The position numbers and the translations under genes were made by a program. From contig NZ_BIMK01000018.1 in NCBI RefSeq assembly GCF_004001045.1, positions 106,757 through 170,756 on the forward strand: 64,000 nt of DNA, in the 5' to 3' direction. The notes under the pieces are model-generated. The model saw nothing but the letters and a program-made list of their open reading frames with translations, ran no database searches and was not told the DNA's origin. This document shows, piece after piece, positions 1 through 9,401 of the stretch (the first letter of the stretch is position 1; each line of letters starts with the position of its first letter). This DNA is from Paenibacillus chibensis (GTDB taxonomy: Bacteria > Bacillota > Bacilli > Paenibacillales > Paenibacillaceae).

Positions 1-2
1 TG

Positions 3-1313
3 CTGGCCAATATTTTTTATCAGTACGAGCTCAAGCCCGCCAATGACAGCAAAGTCACGCATGTTGCGGAAAGCATCAAGCATTTTTACGAAAATAATCC
101 CGTAGAGGAACGGGAGCCCTATCTCCGGAATATCGGCACCCTCGGCTACCAGATCTACGTTGTGGATGGGAGCGGCAAAGGGACTTTTTACGGCGGCCCA
201 TTCCGGGAGCACAGCCTGTCCCCATCGGTCGTCGAACAGGTGCGTCTGGGTGAGGTATACCACGGCATCAAGCATTTCCCCTCCAAGGCTTTTATTACCG
301 GATTTTTTGATAATACGCTGATTAATACGATCGGTGTGCCGCTGCAGGACGGGACGGAAACATACGCCTTATTCGTGCGGCCGAATATCGATATGCTGTT
401 CGGGGAGCTGCATATTTTCCTGGCGGTCATTGTCGTGCTGATCATTCTGCTCAGCATTCTGCTGGTCGTGATCAGCACCCGATATATCGTCCATCCGATT
501 ACGAAGCTGACCGAGGCGACACGTCTGATCTCGCAGGGAACCTATCATGTGAAGCTGAACGTGAACCGGAAGGATGAGATCGGAAGGCTCGCCAGCCACT
601 TTTCCCAGATGGCCAAGGGACTGGAGCAGCTTGAAGAGATGCGTCAGGAGTTCGTATCCAATGTTTCGCATGAGATCCAGTCGCCGCTCTCCTCCATTCA
701 GGGCTTCTCCCAAACGCTGCAGTCCGGCGAAGTCAGCCCGGAGCAGCAGAAGCATTATCTGTCCGTCATTGAAGGCGAGGCGAAGCGCATGTCGCAAATG
801 AGCAGGCAGCTGCTCATGCTGGCGTCTTTGGACAAGGAAGGGGAAGCGCTGGAGAAGACGACCTTTAATGTCGCCGATCAGATCAAGGACGTGCTGATGA
901 CAACCGAATGGAGCTGGCGGGAAAAAGAGCTCGCCTTGAACATGCAGCTTCCCGAAGTGAATCTCACGGCGGATCAAAGGCTTCTGCACCAGGTGTGGGT
1001 GAATCTGCTGACCAACAGCGTCAAGTTCACGCCGGAAGGCGGGACCATCACGATCCGGCTGCATGAGGACGAGCAGCACTGCTACGTGGATTTCAAGGAT
1101 ACCGGCATCGGCATAGCGGAGGACAATCTGCCCTATATCTTCAACCGGTTCTACAAAGCCGACAAAGCCCGGAGCCGCCGGGAAGGCGAAACGGGCAGCG
1201 GGCTGGGACTGGCCATTACCTACAAGATCATCCGCATGCATGGCGGAACGATCACCGTGGAAAGCCGGGAGGGCGCGGGCACCGAGTTTCATATTACGCT
1301 TCCCAAGACATGA
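3..1313 (+). CDS. Sensor histidine kinase, 5'-truncated by window edge
   Basis: The reading frame is open from base 3, so the true start lies upstream of the window; an ATG at 162 is only an internal methionine. The visible part has an extracellular sensor remnant, a transmembrane helix encoded around 411-490, a HAMP linker, a HisKA phosphoacceptor motif (SHEIQSP, His codon at 669-671) and a C-terminal HATPase domain with a GSGLGLAI glycine box. It should autophosphorylate on His and pass phosphate to a response regulator, presumably encoded just upstream, outside the window. The ligand is unknown. Transcription probably stops at the hairpin just downstream. Confidence 0.9.
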   Translation: MANIFYQYELKPANDSKVTHVAESIKHFYENNPVEEREPYLRNIGTLGYQIYVVDGSGKGTFYGGPFREHSLSPSVVEQVRLGEVYHGIKHFPSKAFITGFFDNTLINTIGVPLQDGTETYALFVRPNIDMLFGELHIFLAVIVVLIILLSILLVVISTRYIVHPITKLTEATRLISQGTYHVKLNVNRKDEIGRLASHFSQMAKGLEQLEEMRQEFVSNVSHEIQSPLSSIQGFSQTLQSGEVSPEQQKHYLSVIEGEAKRMSQMSRQLLMLASLDKEGEALEKTTFNVADQIKDVLMTTEWSWREKELALNMQLPEVNLTADQRLLHQVWVNLLTNSVKFTPEGGTITIRLHEDEQHCYVDFKDTGIGIAEDNLPYIFNRFYKADKARSRREGETGSGLGLAITYKIIRMHGGTITVESREGAGTEFHITLPKT

Positions 1314-1352
1314 CGATGCGCGGCTCCTTCCCTTGAACGTTGTTGTTAACGC

Positions 1353-1402
1353 AAAATCAGGACGGACTCCACGCAAGCAGGAGCCGCCCTGATTTTTTTA
1401 TT
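1353..1402. terminator. Bidirectional intrinsic terminator
   Basis: AAAATCAGG-type and CCTGATTTT-type arms form an imperfect GC-rich hairpin with A-tract and T-tract flanks. It lies between the convergent kinase and SDR genes and can serve both. Confidence 0.75.
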
Positions 1403-2314
1403 TTATGAAATGCTCGTCGTTTCAGCCGTCTGGGAACCCGTTTGGTTCCTCAGGCTCGCCTCCCTGGAAATGCGGCACACCAAACGCATCAGCTTGCGGT
1501 GCATCGCGGGGAACAAGAGAAAGAAGAGATCCATCGTCCGGCGCATCGGCATCGGGCAGATGACGGCTTCGTGGCGGTGGATTTTGGCAAAAGCGATTTT
1601 CGCGAACTGCTCGGGGCTCATCGATTTCTGCTTATTCACCTGCTCGTTGATCTTATTCTTGTCCATGCCGACGGCATCGGCGGTGGCATAAATCGGCGTA
1701 TCCACGAAAGCCGGGCATAATGCGCTGACATGAATGCCGTAGACTTCGGCTTCATAGTGAAGCGAGGTCGTCATGCCGACGACCGCGTGCTTGGTGGTCG
1801 CATAAGCGGAGGACATCGGAGCCGGTCCGAGACCGGTCGCAGATGAAGTGTTCACGATATAACCGAAGCCCTGCCGCTTCATCAGCGGATAGGCCGCATG
1901 CGTCCCGTGAATCGCTCCCCACAGGTTGACGTTCATGATTTTATGCCACAGATCCAGGGACATGTCGCACAGCTCGCCGTACATCGCAATGCCGGCATTG
2001 TTGAACATATAGTCGAGCCTGCCATAAGTGTTGAAGATCCGGTTTACAAGCTCCTCGACCGCCTCGGCGCTGGTGACATCCAGCTTTTCAAAATAAGCCT
2101 CCCCTTGCCCTGCTTCCCGAAGCTGCCTGACCGTCTCCTCGCCGCCTTCCACTTGAATGTCCGCTACAATTACGACCATATCCCGGGCCGCAGCTTCCTT
2201 GCAAAGCGCGCGACCGATGCCGGATGCTCCTCCCGTAATGATGGCTACTTTCCGATCGCTTGCCTGAAGTGTCGTCCCCGCTGTCAAATCCGATGCTGTC
2301 CGCTGATTTTTCAT
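1403..2314 (-). CDS. Short-chain dehydrogenase/reductase (SDR)
   Basis: A 303-aa classical SDR. It has the dinucleotide-binding TGGASGIG motif (residues 27-34), NNAG (105-108), the catalytic serine region (157-158) and the YxxxK pair (Y171, K175). NAD(P)-dependent alcohol/ketone oxidoreduction is expected; the substrate cannot be read from sequence. The C-terminal extension after about residue 255 is hydrophobic and basic, as in membrane-associated or lipid-acting SDRs, but that is inference. An operator matching the one upstream of the neighbouring TetR gene lies about 60 bp before the start, so the TetR protein probably controls it. Confidence 0.9.
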   Translation of the reverse strand: MKNQRTASDLTAGTTLQASDRKVAIITGGASGIGRALCKEAAARDMVVIVADIQVEGGEETVRQLREAGQGEAYFEKLDVTSAEAVEELVNRIFNTYGRLDYMFNNAGIAMYGELCDMSLDLWHKIMNVNLWGAIHGTHAAYPLMKRQGFGYIVNTSSATGLGPAPMSSAYATTKHAVVGMTTSLHYEAEVYGIHVSALCPAFVDTPIYATADAVGMDKNKINEQVNKQKSMSPEQFAKIAFAKIHRHEAVICPMPMRRTMDLFFLLFPAMHRKLMRLVCRISREASLRNQTGSQTAETTSIS

Positions 2315-2373
2315 AGCCGTTTCCTCCCCTTCTGTTTTGGATCGATGGATGGTAGATCATTGAATTAGAACTT

Positions 2374-2391
2374 TTAGAACAATCGTTCTAA
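2374..2391. promoter_or_regulatory. TetR operator upstream of SDR gene
   Basis: TTAGAACAATCGTTCTAA is a near-perfect inverted repeat. Its core GAAC-N4-GTTC recurs upstream of the adjacent tetR gene at 3044-3055, the pattern expected for one repressor acting on both. Confidence 0.65.
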
Positions 2392-2423
2392 TGTGAATGG
2401 CGAAAAGCACGCCGGATCCGGAT

Positions 2424-3014
2424 TTACCTTCTCCGTATGCCTCCCACGAATATGGTCACCGACTGCTGAAACAAACGCTGCAGCGGTTCCCCTTCCATCG
2501 TCAGCGTAAACTGGCACAACGTTCCCATCCAGGTACCGAACAAGAGCGTCGTTTCTTCGATATTGTCGATGGCGAATTCTCCGCTTTCCACGCCTTCCCG
2601 GAAAATGGCCGCATAGGCCGCCATCGGCGTCGCCGCTAGACCTTGCAGCGCCTGCAGCGTCTCCGGCGAGGTATTCGGATTCATGGCGAGCTCCTGCCCG
2701 ACCGGCAGCAGCGGCGTCTTGTAGTTGTTCATGACGAAATGGGCCATGCCGTACAGCTTCTCGATCGCCGTCTTGTACGAGCCGGCAACCACATGCCACT
2801 TTTCGCCCCAGTGGCGCATCGTTTCGAGGGACAGGTGCACAAAGAGCTTCTCTTTATTTTCAAAGTGATAATAGATATGCCCCTTGCTGAATCCGGATTC
2901 CCGCGAAATATCCGCGACCGATGTGCCCGCAAAGCCCTTCTGGGCGAACAGCTGCGCCGCCTTCTCGGCAATGACCTGACGCGTTTCCTCGCTGTTGTAA
3001 TGACGTTTATTCAT
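2424..3014 (-). CDS. TetR/AcrR family regulator
   Basis: A 196-aa protein with an N-terminal TetR helix-turn-helix (about residues 31-50, ending in the typical HIYYHFENKEKL stretch) and a helical ligand-binding C-terminal domain. It probably represses itself and the downstream SDR gene, because a GAAC-N4-GTTC palindrome precedes each. The fold resembles fatty-acid or envelope-stress TetR regulators, but the inducer is unknown. The gap to the SDR start is about 110 bp. Confidence 0.88.
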   Translation of the reverse strand: MNKRHYNSEETRQVIAEKAAQLFAQKGFAGTSVADISRESGFSKGHIYYHFENKEKLFVHLSLETMRHWGEKWHVVAGSYKTAIEKLYGMAHFVMNNYKTPLLPVGQELAMNPNTSPETLQALQGLAATPMAAYAAIFREGVESGEFAIDNIEETTLLFGTWMGTLCQFTLTMEGEPLQRLFQQSVTIFVGGIRRR

Positions 3015-3043
3015 GTGGATACCTTCTTATAGCGCTTCTTTTT

Positions 3044-3055
3044 GAACGATTGTTC
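3044..3055. promoter_or_regulatory. TetR operator upstream of tetR gene
   Basis: GAACGATTGTTC lies 30 bp before the tetR start. It is the same palindrome core as at 2377-2388 read on the other strand, which suggests autoregulation. Confidence 0.6.
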
Positions 3056-3137
3056 TATTCTGAGTATATTTCAAATTTTACCCATCGGCAATCTGAAAAG
3101 TATAGCGATTCTGTGTCGATCATTTGGCTCTGCCTGC

Positions 3138-3162
3138 AAAAAAATGCCGGGCATCGCCCGGC
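3138..3162 (-). terminator. Intrinsic terminator downstream of the DHA2 transporter
   Basis: On the minus strand GCCGGGC-GAT-GCCCGGC is followed by A and a run of seven T. It is the expected end of the lmrA-lmrB-like transcript. Confidence 0.8.
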
Positions 3163-3286
3163 TTGCTTAAACAGCGGTATCATTTTGAAGATCCCCCGGT
3201 CACCCTGGATTGCAAGTGGCCATTCATCGCATACAGAACATTTTAGCCCGCGGGCGCCATCCTTCTCTTGGGATGAATGGCCCCTT

Positions 3287-4720
3287 TTATTTTGCTGCCT
3301 GTTGATGCTCCGGCTTCTTAAGGAACAACGACAGCACGAAATTGACGACGGCCAGCAATAAACCGATCTTCAGCACCAGCGAGGAACCCGCTGCCGCGGC
3401 CTGTGCCGCACTGTTTGCTGTCTCGGCCAAATAACTGCTTTGTCTCGCCGACATCAGCGACACCATCACCGCGATGCCGATCGCCCCCGCCACCTGCTGG
3501 ACCGTTTGGGTCAACGCGATGCCATCCGGATAGTATTGTCTCGGAAGCGAGTTGAGGGTATTGGTCTGCACGGAAGCGAGCACCATGCCGATCCCGAGCA
3601 TCATCACGATATGCGTCACCACGATCAGCCAAAGGGGCGTGCCCGTACCGAATTGCGAATACGCCACATATCCGATGACAACCATAATCGTCCCCGGCGT
3701 AATGACCGCTTTCGGCCCATGTCGGTCAAACATCCGGCCAATCATCGGCGCCAGCACGCAGTTGAGCAAGCTGCCCGGCAGCAGCAGCAGGCCTGTCGTA
3801 AATGCCGTCACCAGAAGCGCCATCTGCATATACATCGGCAAAATCACCAGCAGCGACAGCATATTGAAAAACGTGATAAAGCTCATCAGGACGCCTAGGA
3901 CAAACAGCGGATATGAAAATGCTTTGAGATTCAGCATCGGCTGCTCCATGTTCAGTTGGCGAAACGCAAACAGGATCAATGCGATGACTCCGATCACGAT
4001 GCTGCCCATGACCTCCCAGCTCGTCCAGCCGATGTCCCCGGCAACGCTGACGCCGTATACGAGACCGCCAAAGCCGATGGTCGACAGAATGACGGAAGCC
4101 GCATCGATGGACACCTTGCGAATCTCATTCACATTCGGCAGATAAGCAAGCCCGAAAATAAAGGAAAACAGCAAGAATGGCAGGGTAACCAGGAAGATCC
4201 AGTGCCATGACAAGGTATCCAGAATCAGTCCCGCGAGCGTTGGGCCGAGCGCCGGACCCGCCAGCATAACCAGACCCATGATCCCCATGGCCGCGCCCCG
4301 TTTATGCGGCGGGAAAATAGTAAAAATCACGTTCTGGGTTAACGGCAAATTAATGGCCAGTCCTGCAGCCTGAATGACGCGGCCCGCCAATAGCAAGCCG
4401 AACACCGGGGCTGCCGCCGCTAATACCGTTCCGAATATCATCAGCAGAATTGCGGTGATGAACATTTGGCGCGTCGAACATTTTTGCATCAGAATACCCG
4501 TGACCGGCACCAGAATGCCTAATGTCAAAAAGTAGCCCGTAGCCAGCCATTGGACGGTCGTCGCATCGATGGCAAACAGCTGACTGAGCTCTCCCAAGGC
4601 AATATTCAATGCCGTTTCGCTGAACAGTCCGACAAAGCCTGCGACTAAAAGCGCGGCCATGATCGGGCCTGTTTTGATTTGGCGGTTTGTGATTGATGCT
4701 GCTTGAGCATGTGGATTCAT
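3287..4720 (-). CDS. lmrB: DHA2 (EmrB/QacA) drug efflux transporter, LmrB-like
   Basis: A 477-aa major facilitator with the number of hydrophobic segments expected for the 14-TM DHA2 class. The N-terminal pattern LLVAGFVGLFSETALNIAL and the PPHKRGAAMG segment match what I recall of Bacillus LmrB (about 479 aa), a lincomycin/puromycin exporter. Proton-driven export of hydrophobic drugs across the membrane is predicted. It starts 2 bp after the stop of the TetR gene, so the two are co-transcribed under the AGACC-N4-GGTCT operator. The symbol is assigned by resemblance; the substrate range is not proven. Confidence 0.85.
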   Translation of the reverse strand: MNPHAQAASITNRQIKTGPIMAALLVAGFVGLFSETALNIALGELSQLFAIDATTVQWLATGYFLTLGILVPVTGILMQKCSTRQMFITAILLMIFGTVLAAAAPVFGLLLAGRVIQAAGLAINLPLTQNVIFTIFPPHKRGAAMGIMGLVMLAGPALGPTLAGLILDTLSWHWIFLVTLPFLLFSFIFGLAYLPNVNEIRKVSIDAASVILSTIGFGGLVYGVSVAGDIGWTSWEVMGSIVIGVIALILFAFRQLNMEQPMLNLKAFSYPLFVLGVLMSFITFFNMLSLLVILPMYMQMALLVTAFTTGLLLLPGSLLNCVLAPMIGRMFDRHGPKAVITPGTIMVVIGYVAYSQFGTGTPLWLIVVTHIVMMLGIGMVLASVQTNTLNSLPRQYYPDGIALTQTVQQVAGAIGIAVMVSLMSARQSSYLAETANSAAQAAAAGSSLVLKIGLLLAVVNFVLSLFLKKPEHQQAAK

Positions 4721-4722
4721 GG

Positions 4723-5283
4723 TTAGGACTCCTTCAATGTATTAGGTAAAACCTGCGACAGGGTTTGGAGTGGACCGCTCGATTTTTGCGTTAAGCACAA
4801 CATAACCCCGCCTTCGATCGCTGCCGTCATCATAAGCGCGGTGGAATCCGCCGCTCCTTTCGGCAAACCGTCCGCCATGAGCTTGTCTGCATAAATCCCC
4901 TGCATGTTGAGGTACAGAGAAGCACAAGCGAGGCGGATCGGTTCACTCAGTGCTCCAATTTCGCTGACGATGCTGCTGAACGTATATCCGGTAATCGTCC
5001 CGTCCCGCTCAAAGTCCGCTGTCAATTTTTCGATCATGGCCTGCGTGGCTTCCCGGGCTGTGGGATAACGGTTGAAAATGTCCTGGATGTCCGTCGTTAT
5101 CACATCATTCATGGACTGCAGGCAGGCGATGAGCAATTCTTCTTTTCCATTCGGAAAATGATGATACAGCGAGCCTTTCGAGATTTCGCATGCTTTTAAA
5201 ATTTCGTTCAAGCCTACGCCGATATATCCTTTTTGCTGAAAAAGCGCTGTTGAGATATCGATGATTCTTGATTTCGTGTCCAT
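4723..5283 (-). CDS. lmrA: TetR-family repressor, LmrA/QacR-like
   Basis: A 186-aa TetR protein. I chose the start at 5283 (MDTKSRIID) rather than the longer frame from 5355, because 5283 follows an AGGAGG-like site and gives the family length (LmrA about 188 aa). The HTH lies at about residues 24-45, ending in KGSLYHHFPNGKEEL. It forms a two-gene operon with the DHA2 transporter. A consensus-like LmrA/YxaF operator sits between its promoter and start, so drug-inducible autorepression is the likely circuit. Confidence 0.85.
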   Translation of the reverse strand: MDTKSRIIDISTALFQQKGYIGVGLNEILKACEISKGSLYHHFPNGKEELLIACLQSMNDVITTDIQDIFNRYPTAREATQAMIEKLTADFERDGTITGYTFSSIVSEIGALSEPIRLACASLYLNMQGIYADKLMADGLPKGAADSTALMMTAAIEGGVMLCLTQKSSGPLQTLSQVLPNTLKES

Positions 5284-5304
5284 TATTCCTTTTCGGCCTC
5301 CTCT

Positions 5305-5318
5305 AGACCAACCGGTCT
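5305..5318. promoter_or_regulatory. LmrA/YxaF-type operator
   Basis: AGACCAACCGGTCT is an inverted repeat with the AGACC/GGTCT half-sites known for B. subtilis LmrA/YxaF operators. It lies just downstream of the predicted -10 of the lmrA-like gene. Confidence 0.7.
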
Positions 5319-5325
5319 GTTTGTA

Positions 5326-5355
5326 AGAATACCAAAAATTTTTTCTATTTTTCAA
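5326..5355 (-). promoter_or_regulatory. Sigma-A promoter of the lmrA-lmrB-like operon
   Basis: On the minus strand, TTGAAA (5350-5355) and TATTCT (5326-5331) are separated by 18 bp. The operator follows immediately, so bound repressor would block initiation or early elongation. Confidence 0.5.
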
Positions 5356-5418
5356 GCATTATTTTTCAAATTCCATCATTTTTTTTGATGAAGGCAGTAT
5401 TTCCCCCGCTGAAAAAAG

Positions 5419-5469
5419 AAAAAAACAGCTGCGCGGAAAACCTGGTTTCAGGCTTATCCCGCGCAACTG
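5419..5469 (-). terminator. Terminator downstream of the MATE gene
   Basis: Minus-strand arms CAGTTGCGCGG and CCGCGCAGCTG form a long stem followed by a T-run. Confidence 0.8.
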
Positions 5470-5528
5470 CTCGAACGATTTGCTTCGTGTACACATCCAT
5501 TTGCTTGATGCTTCATACCACCTGAGGC

Positions 5529-6959
5529 TTACTGCATCAGGCTCGTAATGCTTTTATTTTTCCAGGAAAGCCAGTAATACGAGTAGACGAGAATCATGCT
5601 CACGATAAACGCCGCCGGATACCCCAGCCAAATGCCCCGAATGCCAAGACTCGTATGATAAGAAAGCAGATAGGCCACGGGTACCTCGACGCACCAGATC
5701 GAGATCACGCTGAAAATCATCGGCCATAACACGACGCCGCTCGCGCGCATCGCTGCCGCAATAATCTGAACGTGCCCGAATATCAGGTAACTCCACAGCG
5801 TGATGACCAAGAGCTGGTGGGCGATATCCAGCGTCTCCGGACTCGTGATGAACCAGGACAGAATATTTTTCGAAAAAATATAAATGGGGATCATCAGCAC
5901 CACGCCCATAATATAGTTCAGCGTGATACCCGCCCGGATCACTTCCTTCAAACGGTCGTTCTGTTTGGCGCCGATGGACTGCGCGGCCAGGACGGAAACC
6001 GTCATGCCGAGGCTGATTGCCGGCATCTGAACGTAGCTCACCACTTGGTTGACCGAGCCGTACGCAGCGGTGGCATTGGAACCGAAACGGTTCACGAACA
6101 CGATGACCGCAATTTCGGACAAGGATACGAGGATCATGCTGACGCTGGACGGAATGCCGAGACGAAGCAGCAGCGCCAGCATCTCCTTATTCATGCCCAA
6201 ATGCCTGCGGACCGAGGCATCCAGCCGGAGCGGACTCTTTTTCCAGTGGGTATACATCAGCAGCAGAACGAACGTAATGACGGTCGAGATCAGGTTCGCA
6301 TAGGCCGCACCGTAAATGCCGCATTCGGGGAAACCAAGCCATCCGAAAATGAGCACCGGCAGGAAAACCAGATTCAGCACCGTACTCACGATGAGCGAGT
6401 AAAAGGGCGTTTTGGAATCCCCGGTTCCCCGCATAAACGTCGTATATACCATATACAGGAACATCACCGGCAGGCTCCAGAACATAATGCGCGCATAATG
6501 CACGGTAACATCCATGATGTTGGCCGGCGTGCCGACCATGCGCAAAATATCCTCCGTAAAGATTCCGCCTACCACGGCAAGCACGATCCCGAGCAGAAAG
6601 GTAAACGTGAGCGTCGTACCTACAATCGTCTTGAGTTTCTCTTCATTGCCCGCTCCGTAAGCCTGCCCGATCAGGATGGCGCTGCCCGAGCCGATCCCGA
6701 TCACGAACGAGACCAGCAGGAAAAAGAGCGGGAAAAAGGCGGATAATGTCGCCAGGGCATCCAATCCGATCCAGCGTCCAACCACGATTGCGCCGGCCAG
6801 CTGTCCGATGGACTGCAGCGCATTGCTTAGAATGAGGGGGATCAGAAAAGCGATCATGGGGCGATACACGCCGGACTGAGCTTTAGGACTTAACGGGGAT
6901 GCTGCGCCGGGCCTTCGGGAATCAGCCGCATGCTCAGCGGATGGTTGTGACGAATTCAT
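5529..6959 (-). CDS. MATE family efflux transporter
   Basis: A 476-aa, 12-TM multidrug and toxic compound extrusion protein, with a hydrophilic N-terminal tail of about 35 residues before the first helix. The two homologous MATE halves are visible, each opening with an LIPLILSNALQ-like or LGIPSSVSMIL-like helix. The start at 6959 (MNSSQPSA) follows AAAGGAGAT at 8-bp spacing; the 18-residue upstream extension lacks such a site. It should exchange drugs or metabolites for Na+ or H+. It is monocistronic. Confidence 0.88.
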   Translation of the reverse strand: MNSSQPSAEHAADSRRPGAASPLSPKAQSGVYRPMIAFLIPLILSNALQSIGQLAGAIVVGRWIGLDALATLSAFFPLFFLLVSFVIGIGSGSAILIGQAYGAGNEEKLKTIVGTTLTFTFLLGIVLAVVGGIFTEDILRMVGTPANIMDVTVHYARIMFWSLPVMFLYMVYTTFMRGTGDSKTPFYSLIVSTVLNLVFLPVLIFGWLGFPECGIYGAAYANLISTVITFVLLLMYTHWKKSPLRLDASVRRHLGMNKEMLALLLRLGIPSSVSMILVSLSEIAVIVFVNRFGSNATAAYGSVNQVVSYVQMPAISLGMTVSVLAAQSIGAKQNDRLKEVIRAGITLNYIMGVVLMIPIYIFSKNILSWFITSPETLDIAHQLLVITLWSYLIFGHVQIIAAAMRASGVVLWPMIFSVISIWCVEVPVAYLLSYHTSLGIRGIWLGYPAAFIVSMILVYSYYWLSWKNKSITSLMQ

Positions 6960-7143
6960 GTGAACATCTCCTTTGAGCCTATTCATTGAACTAAACGAAG
7001 GCAACATTCTCATCGATCAGAAGCAGGAAGCCGGATGCCGACAAAATCACCTGTAGTTCATTTAAAATAGACAATATGATATTTGTTTATTATTTACTTA
7101 GGCATTATAGTTTAACGTTTATTAATTATCAATAGAGTTTAAT

Positions 7144-7181
7144 AAAAAAAGACCGATGAAGAGCATGCTCTTCATCGATCT
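7144..7181 (-). terminator. Terminator downstream of the FecR-domain gene
   Basis: A near-perfect hairpin with arms around GATGAAGAGC/GCTCTTCATC is followed on the minus strand by a seven-base T-run. Confidence 0.85.
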
Positions 7182-7214
7182 CTTTTACTTTTCAGGCGCT
7201 GCAGTCCCCTTCAA

Positions 7215-9386
7215 TCACGGGGTACCTTCAGCTGCAGCAATGGAATAACGATAATGGAATGGAGATCCTATATACGTTCGCTCATTTTCACCGTCTTCGC
7301 TCAAGGTGAACCATTGTCCGGTCAGGATATACTCACCGAATACCGGTTGCAGCCATGCAAGCTTGAAGCCTTCCTCCGTGGGATCGCCTTCTTCTGCCGG
7401 TTGCATCAGTCTGACGATGCCCTCGTCGTTGGTTTCGCTGTTGCCGATCAATTGGCCGTGGTAAAGCAGCTGAAAATGCTGACCCGGCACTTCTTTATGA
7501 TCCGAACTTTTCTGGAGACGCAGCTCCAGCCCCAGTTTAGCAGGATCCGCTCCCTCAGGCGGGGTTAGGGTCTGCTCCAGGTTTTCCTGTCCGGCGGTTC
7601 CATGAATGATGGGATCGTCGGATACGACGTGAAATGAGCTGGTGTAGGACCCCAGCGACTTGGCCGTATCCCCCGCCTGGATCAGCTCGATCTTGATCGT
7701 GTATGTGGCAGGCTCCTCCCAAATGGTACGCAGTGAAATCGGGTTTTCGGCGAGCTCGCCAAGCGTGAAAGGTGTGTCGTTGCCGGCATCCAGGATCACG
7801 GACCGGTTCGAGAAGTTCCCCATAGACAAATGATCTTTATACATGTAGTAATAACTGATGCCATCAAAGCTCACCTCTTTATCCGGCGTATACGTCACCT
7901 TCACCCTTACAGGCGTATCAGGACTGAGCTTGTCCGGCTGGACCTTGAATTCCAACACGTGATTTTCCCTAGCCCGGCGTTCCCCGGTGGGATCCTGGCT
8001 AAAATCAAGCTTGAATTCCGGCCCCCCGGCAGGCGGATTGACCGGAGGGTTGGTTGTAGAACTCCCCCCTCCTGATGAAGAACCCTGGGAAACAGGCAGC
8101 TGCGGCGTGCTGGCCGGCTTAGGTGAATCCATCAGCGCTTCATCCCGCTTACGCTGTTCCTGAGCCAGTTCAAACTGCTTCCTCTCCGCATCCGTCATCC
8201 CCTGTCCGAATTGTTCGCGGGCTTTTTGCAGCGCCTCTTCCAGCGCCTTTTTATTGGCCTCTTCCTGCTTTTTTTGCTGCTCGATGAGCTTATCGCGCTG
8301 GTCCTGCAGCTTTTTGTTCAGCTCTTCCTGCTGGCGCTTCTTCAGCTCTTCTTCCTGCTGCTTCAGCTTTACCAGTTCCTGCTGTTTTCGGGCTTCATCC
8401 GTTTGATCCTTCGGCAATACGAATGCGGGGATGTTGTTCAGATCGATCCGTTTGGCCGGATCCGCAATGGTACGGTTCGCCTCATCAATGATTTTTTGAA
8501 GCTCGGCCTGCGTCAGCTTGCTCTGTTCTCCGGCCTGCTTGGCCAGATTTTCGATAAACCCGTTGAAAGATTGAAGCAGCTTCGCCAAATCCTCCCGATC
8601 CTTCAAGTCCCCTGCAAAATCCGAGCCATTCCCTGTGCCCCCGGCCGTTTGACCGAGTAAATCCTGGATAAACCGGTCATTTTCCTCATCGATGTCAGCC
8701 TTGTTTTTGATTATGGCCGCAATAATGTCTGGCGATAAGGTCGATACGATTGAAGCAGGATCGGTGCTGGATACCTGCGGCTGCGGAAGGGAGCCCGGAG
8801 ACAAAGTGATTTGCTGGCCGGGATACACAAAAGCGCTCCCGGATCCGCCCGCCTGATTCAGCTGCGGTGTCGCCTGAACAACTCCCCCGGCCACCAATAC
8901 CGTCGACTGCCCCGTCAACGGGTTGATTTGCACGCTAAACTGCGTTCCTTTAATATCCAGCTTTTGATCCGGCGGACTCAGCTCAAACGCATCCTGGGAT
9001 TTGCTCAGATCATGCACCTCCGCGTATGCCCCTCCCCGGAGCAGCTGCAGCTTCGTCGCCGAATGCCCCCCTTGTTCAGTCAGCACCAGAATGGCAAGCT
9101 CGCTGTTGGCCGCAAGCGTGATTTCATCCCCTTCATCGGGGATGGACAACGTAATGCCTCCGCTGCCGCTCATAATCCGGTCGCCGGCTCTCAGTTCCAT
9201 GCCTTTGTAAGCACGGATTTGCCTGGCTCCTCCATGACTGATATATGCGGTGCCCTTCAATTCGCTGATGATCATCGAACGGCTGCCCGCATCCGAAGCG
9301 GAAGCAGCGCCTCCGTAAGCGGACAGTCCGAGCAAAAGCGCGGCTGCCGACCGGGTTATTTTGACGGTCAAACCATTTGTTTTCAT
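7215..9386 (-). CDS. Secreted FecR-domain protein with coiled coil
   Basis: A 723-aa exported protein with a signal peptide (about residues 1-30). A FecR-like beta domain covers about 38-170, including the KLQLLRGGAYAEV and LDIKGTQFSV segments typical of FecR/LysM-like envelope proteins. A strongly charged Lys/Glu/Gln coiled coil follows at about 320-420, then a Ser/Gly/Pro linker and a C-terminal beta-rich, Ig-like part. The protein probably sits in the cell wall or matrix; no enzyme motif is seen. It lies 15 bp downstream of the NHL/copper-amine-oxidase-N gene, so the two are one operon. Start ATG follows a GGGAGGGG site. Confidence 0.8.
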   Translation of the reverse strand: MKTNGLTVKITRSAAALLLGLSAYGGAASASDAGSRSMIISELKGTAYISHGGARQIRAYKGMELRAGDRIMSGSGGITLSIPDEGDEITLAANSELAILVLTEQGGHSATKLQLLRGGAYAEVHDLSKSQDAFELSPPDQKLDIKGTQFSVQINPLTGQSTVLVAGGVVQATPQLNQAGGSGSAFVYPGQQITLSPGSLPQPQVSSTDPASIVSTLSPDIIAAIIKNKADIDEENDRFIQDLLGQTAGGTGNGSDFAGDLKDREDLAKLLQSFNGFIENLAKQAGEQSKLTQAELQKIIDEANRTIADPAKRIDLNNIPAFVLPKDQTDEARKQQELVKLKQQEEELKKRQQEELNKKLQDQRDKLIEQQKKQEEANKKALEEALQKAREQFGQGMTDAERKQFELAQEQRKRDEALMDSPKPASTPQLPVSQGSSSGGGSSTTNPPVNPPAGGPEFKLDFSQDPTGERRARENHVLEFKVQPDKLSPDTPVRVKVTYTPDKEVSFDGISYYYMYKDHLSMGNFSNRSVILDAGNDTPFTLGELAENPISLRTIWEEPATYTIKIELIQAGDTAKSLGSYTSSFHVVSDDPIIHGTAGQENLEQTLTPPEGADPAKLGLELRLQKSSDHKEVPGQHFQLLYHGQLIGNSETNDEGIVRLMQPAEEGDPTEEGFKLAWLQPVFGEYILTGQWFTLSEDGENERTYIGSPFHYRYSIAAAEGTP

Positions 9387-9401
9387 TCTAATCCCCCTCC
9401 C

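Noticed and set aside
3218..3282. GGCCATTCATC/GATGAATGGCC inverted repeat
   Set aside because: The 43-base loop is too long for a terminator and no plus-strand gene ends there. It was not counted as a feature, only noted.
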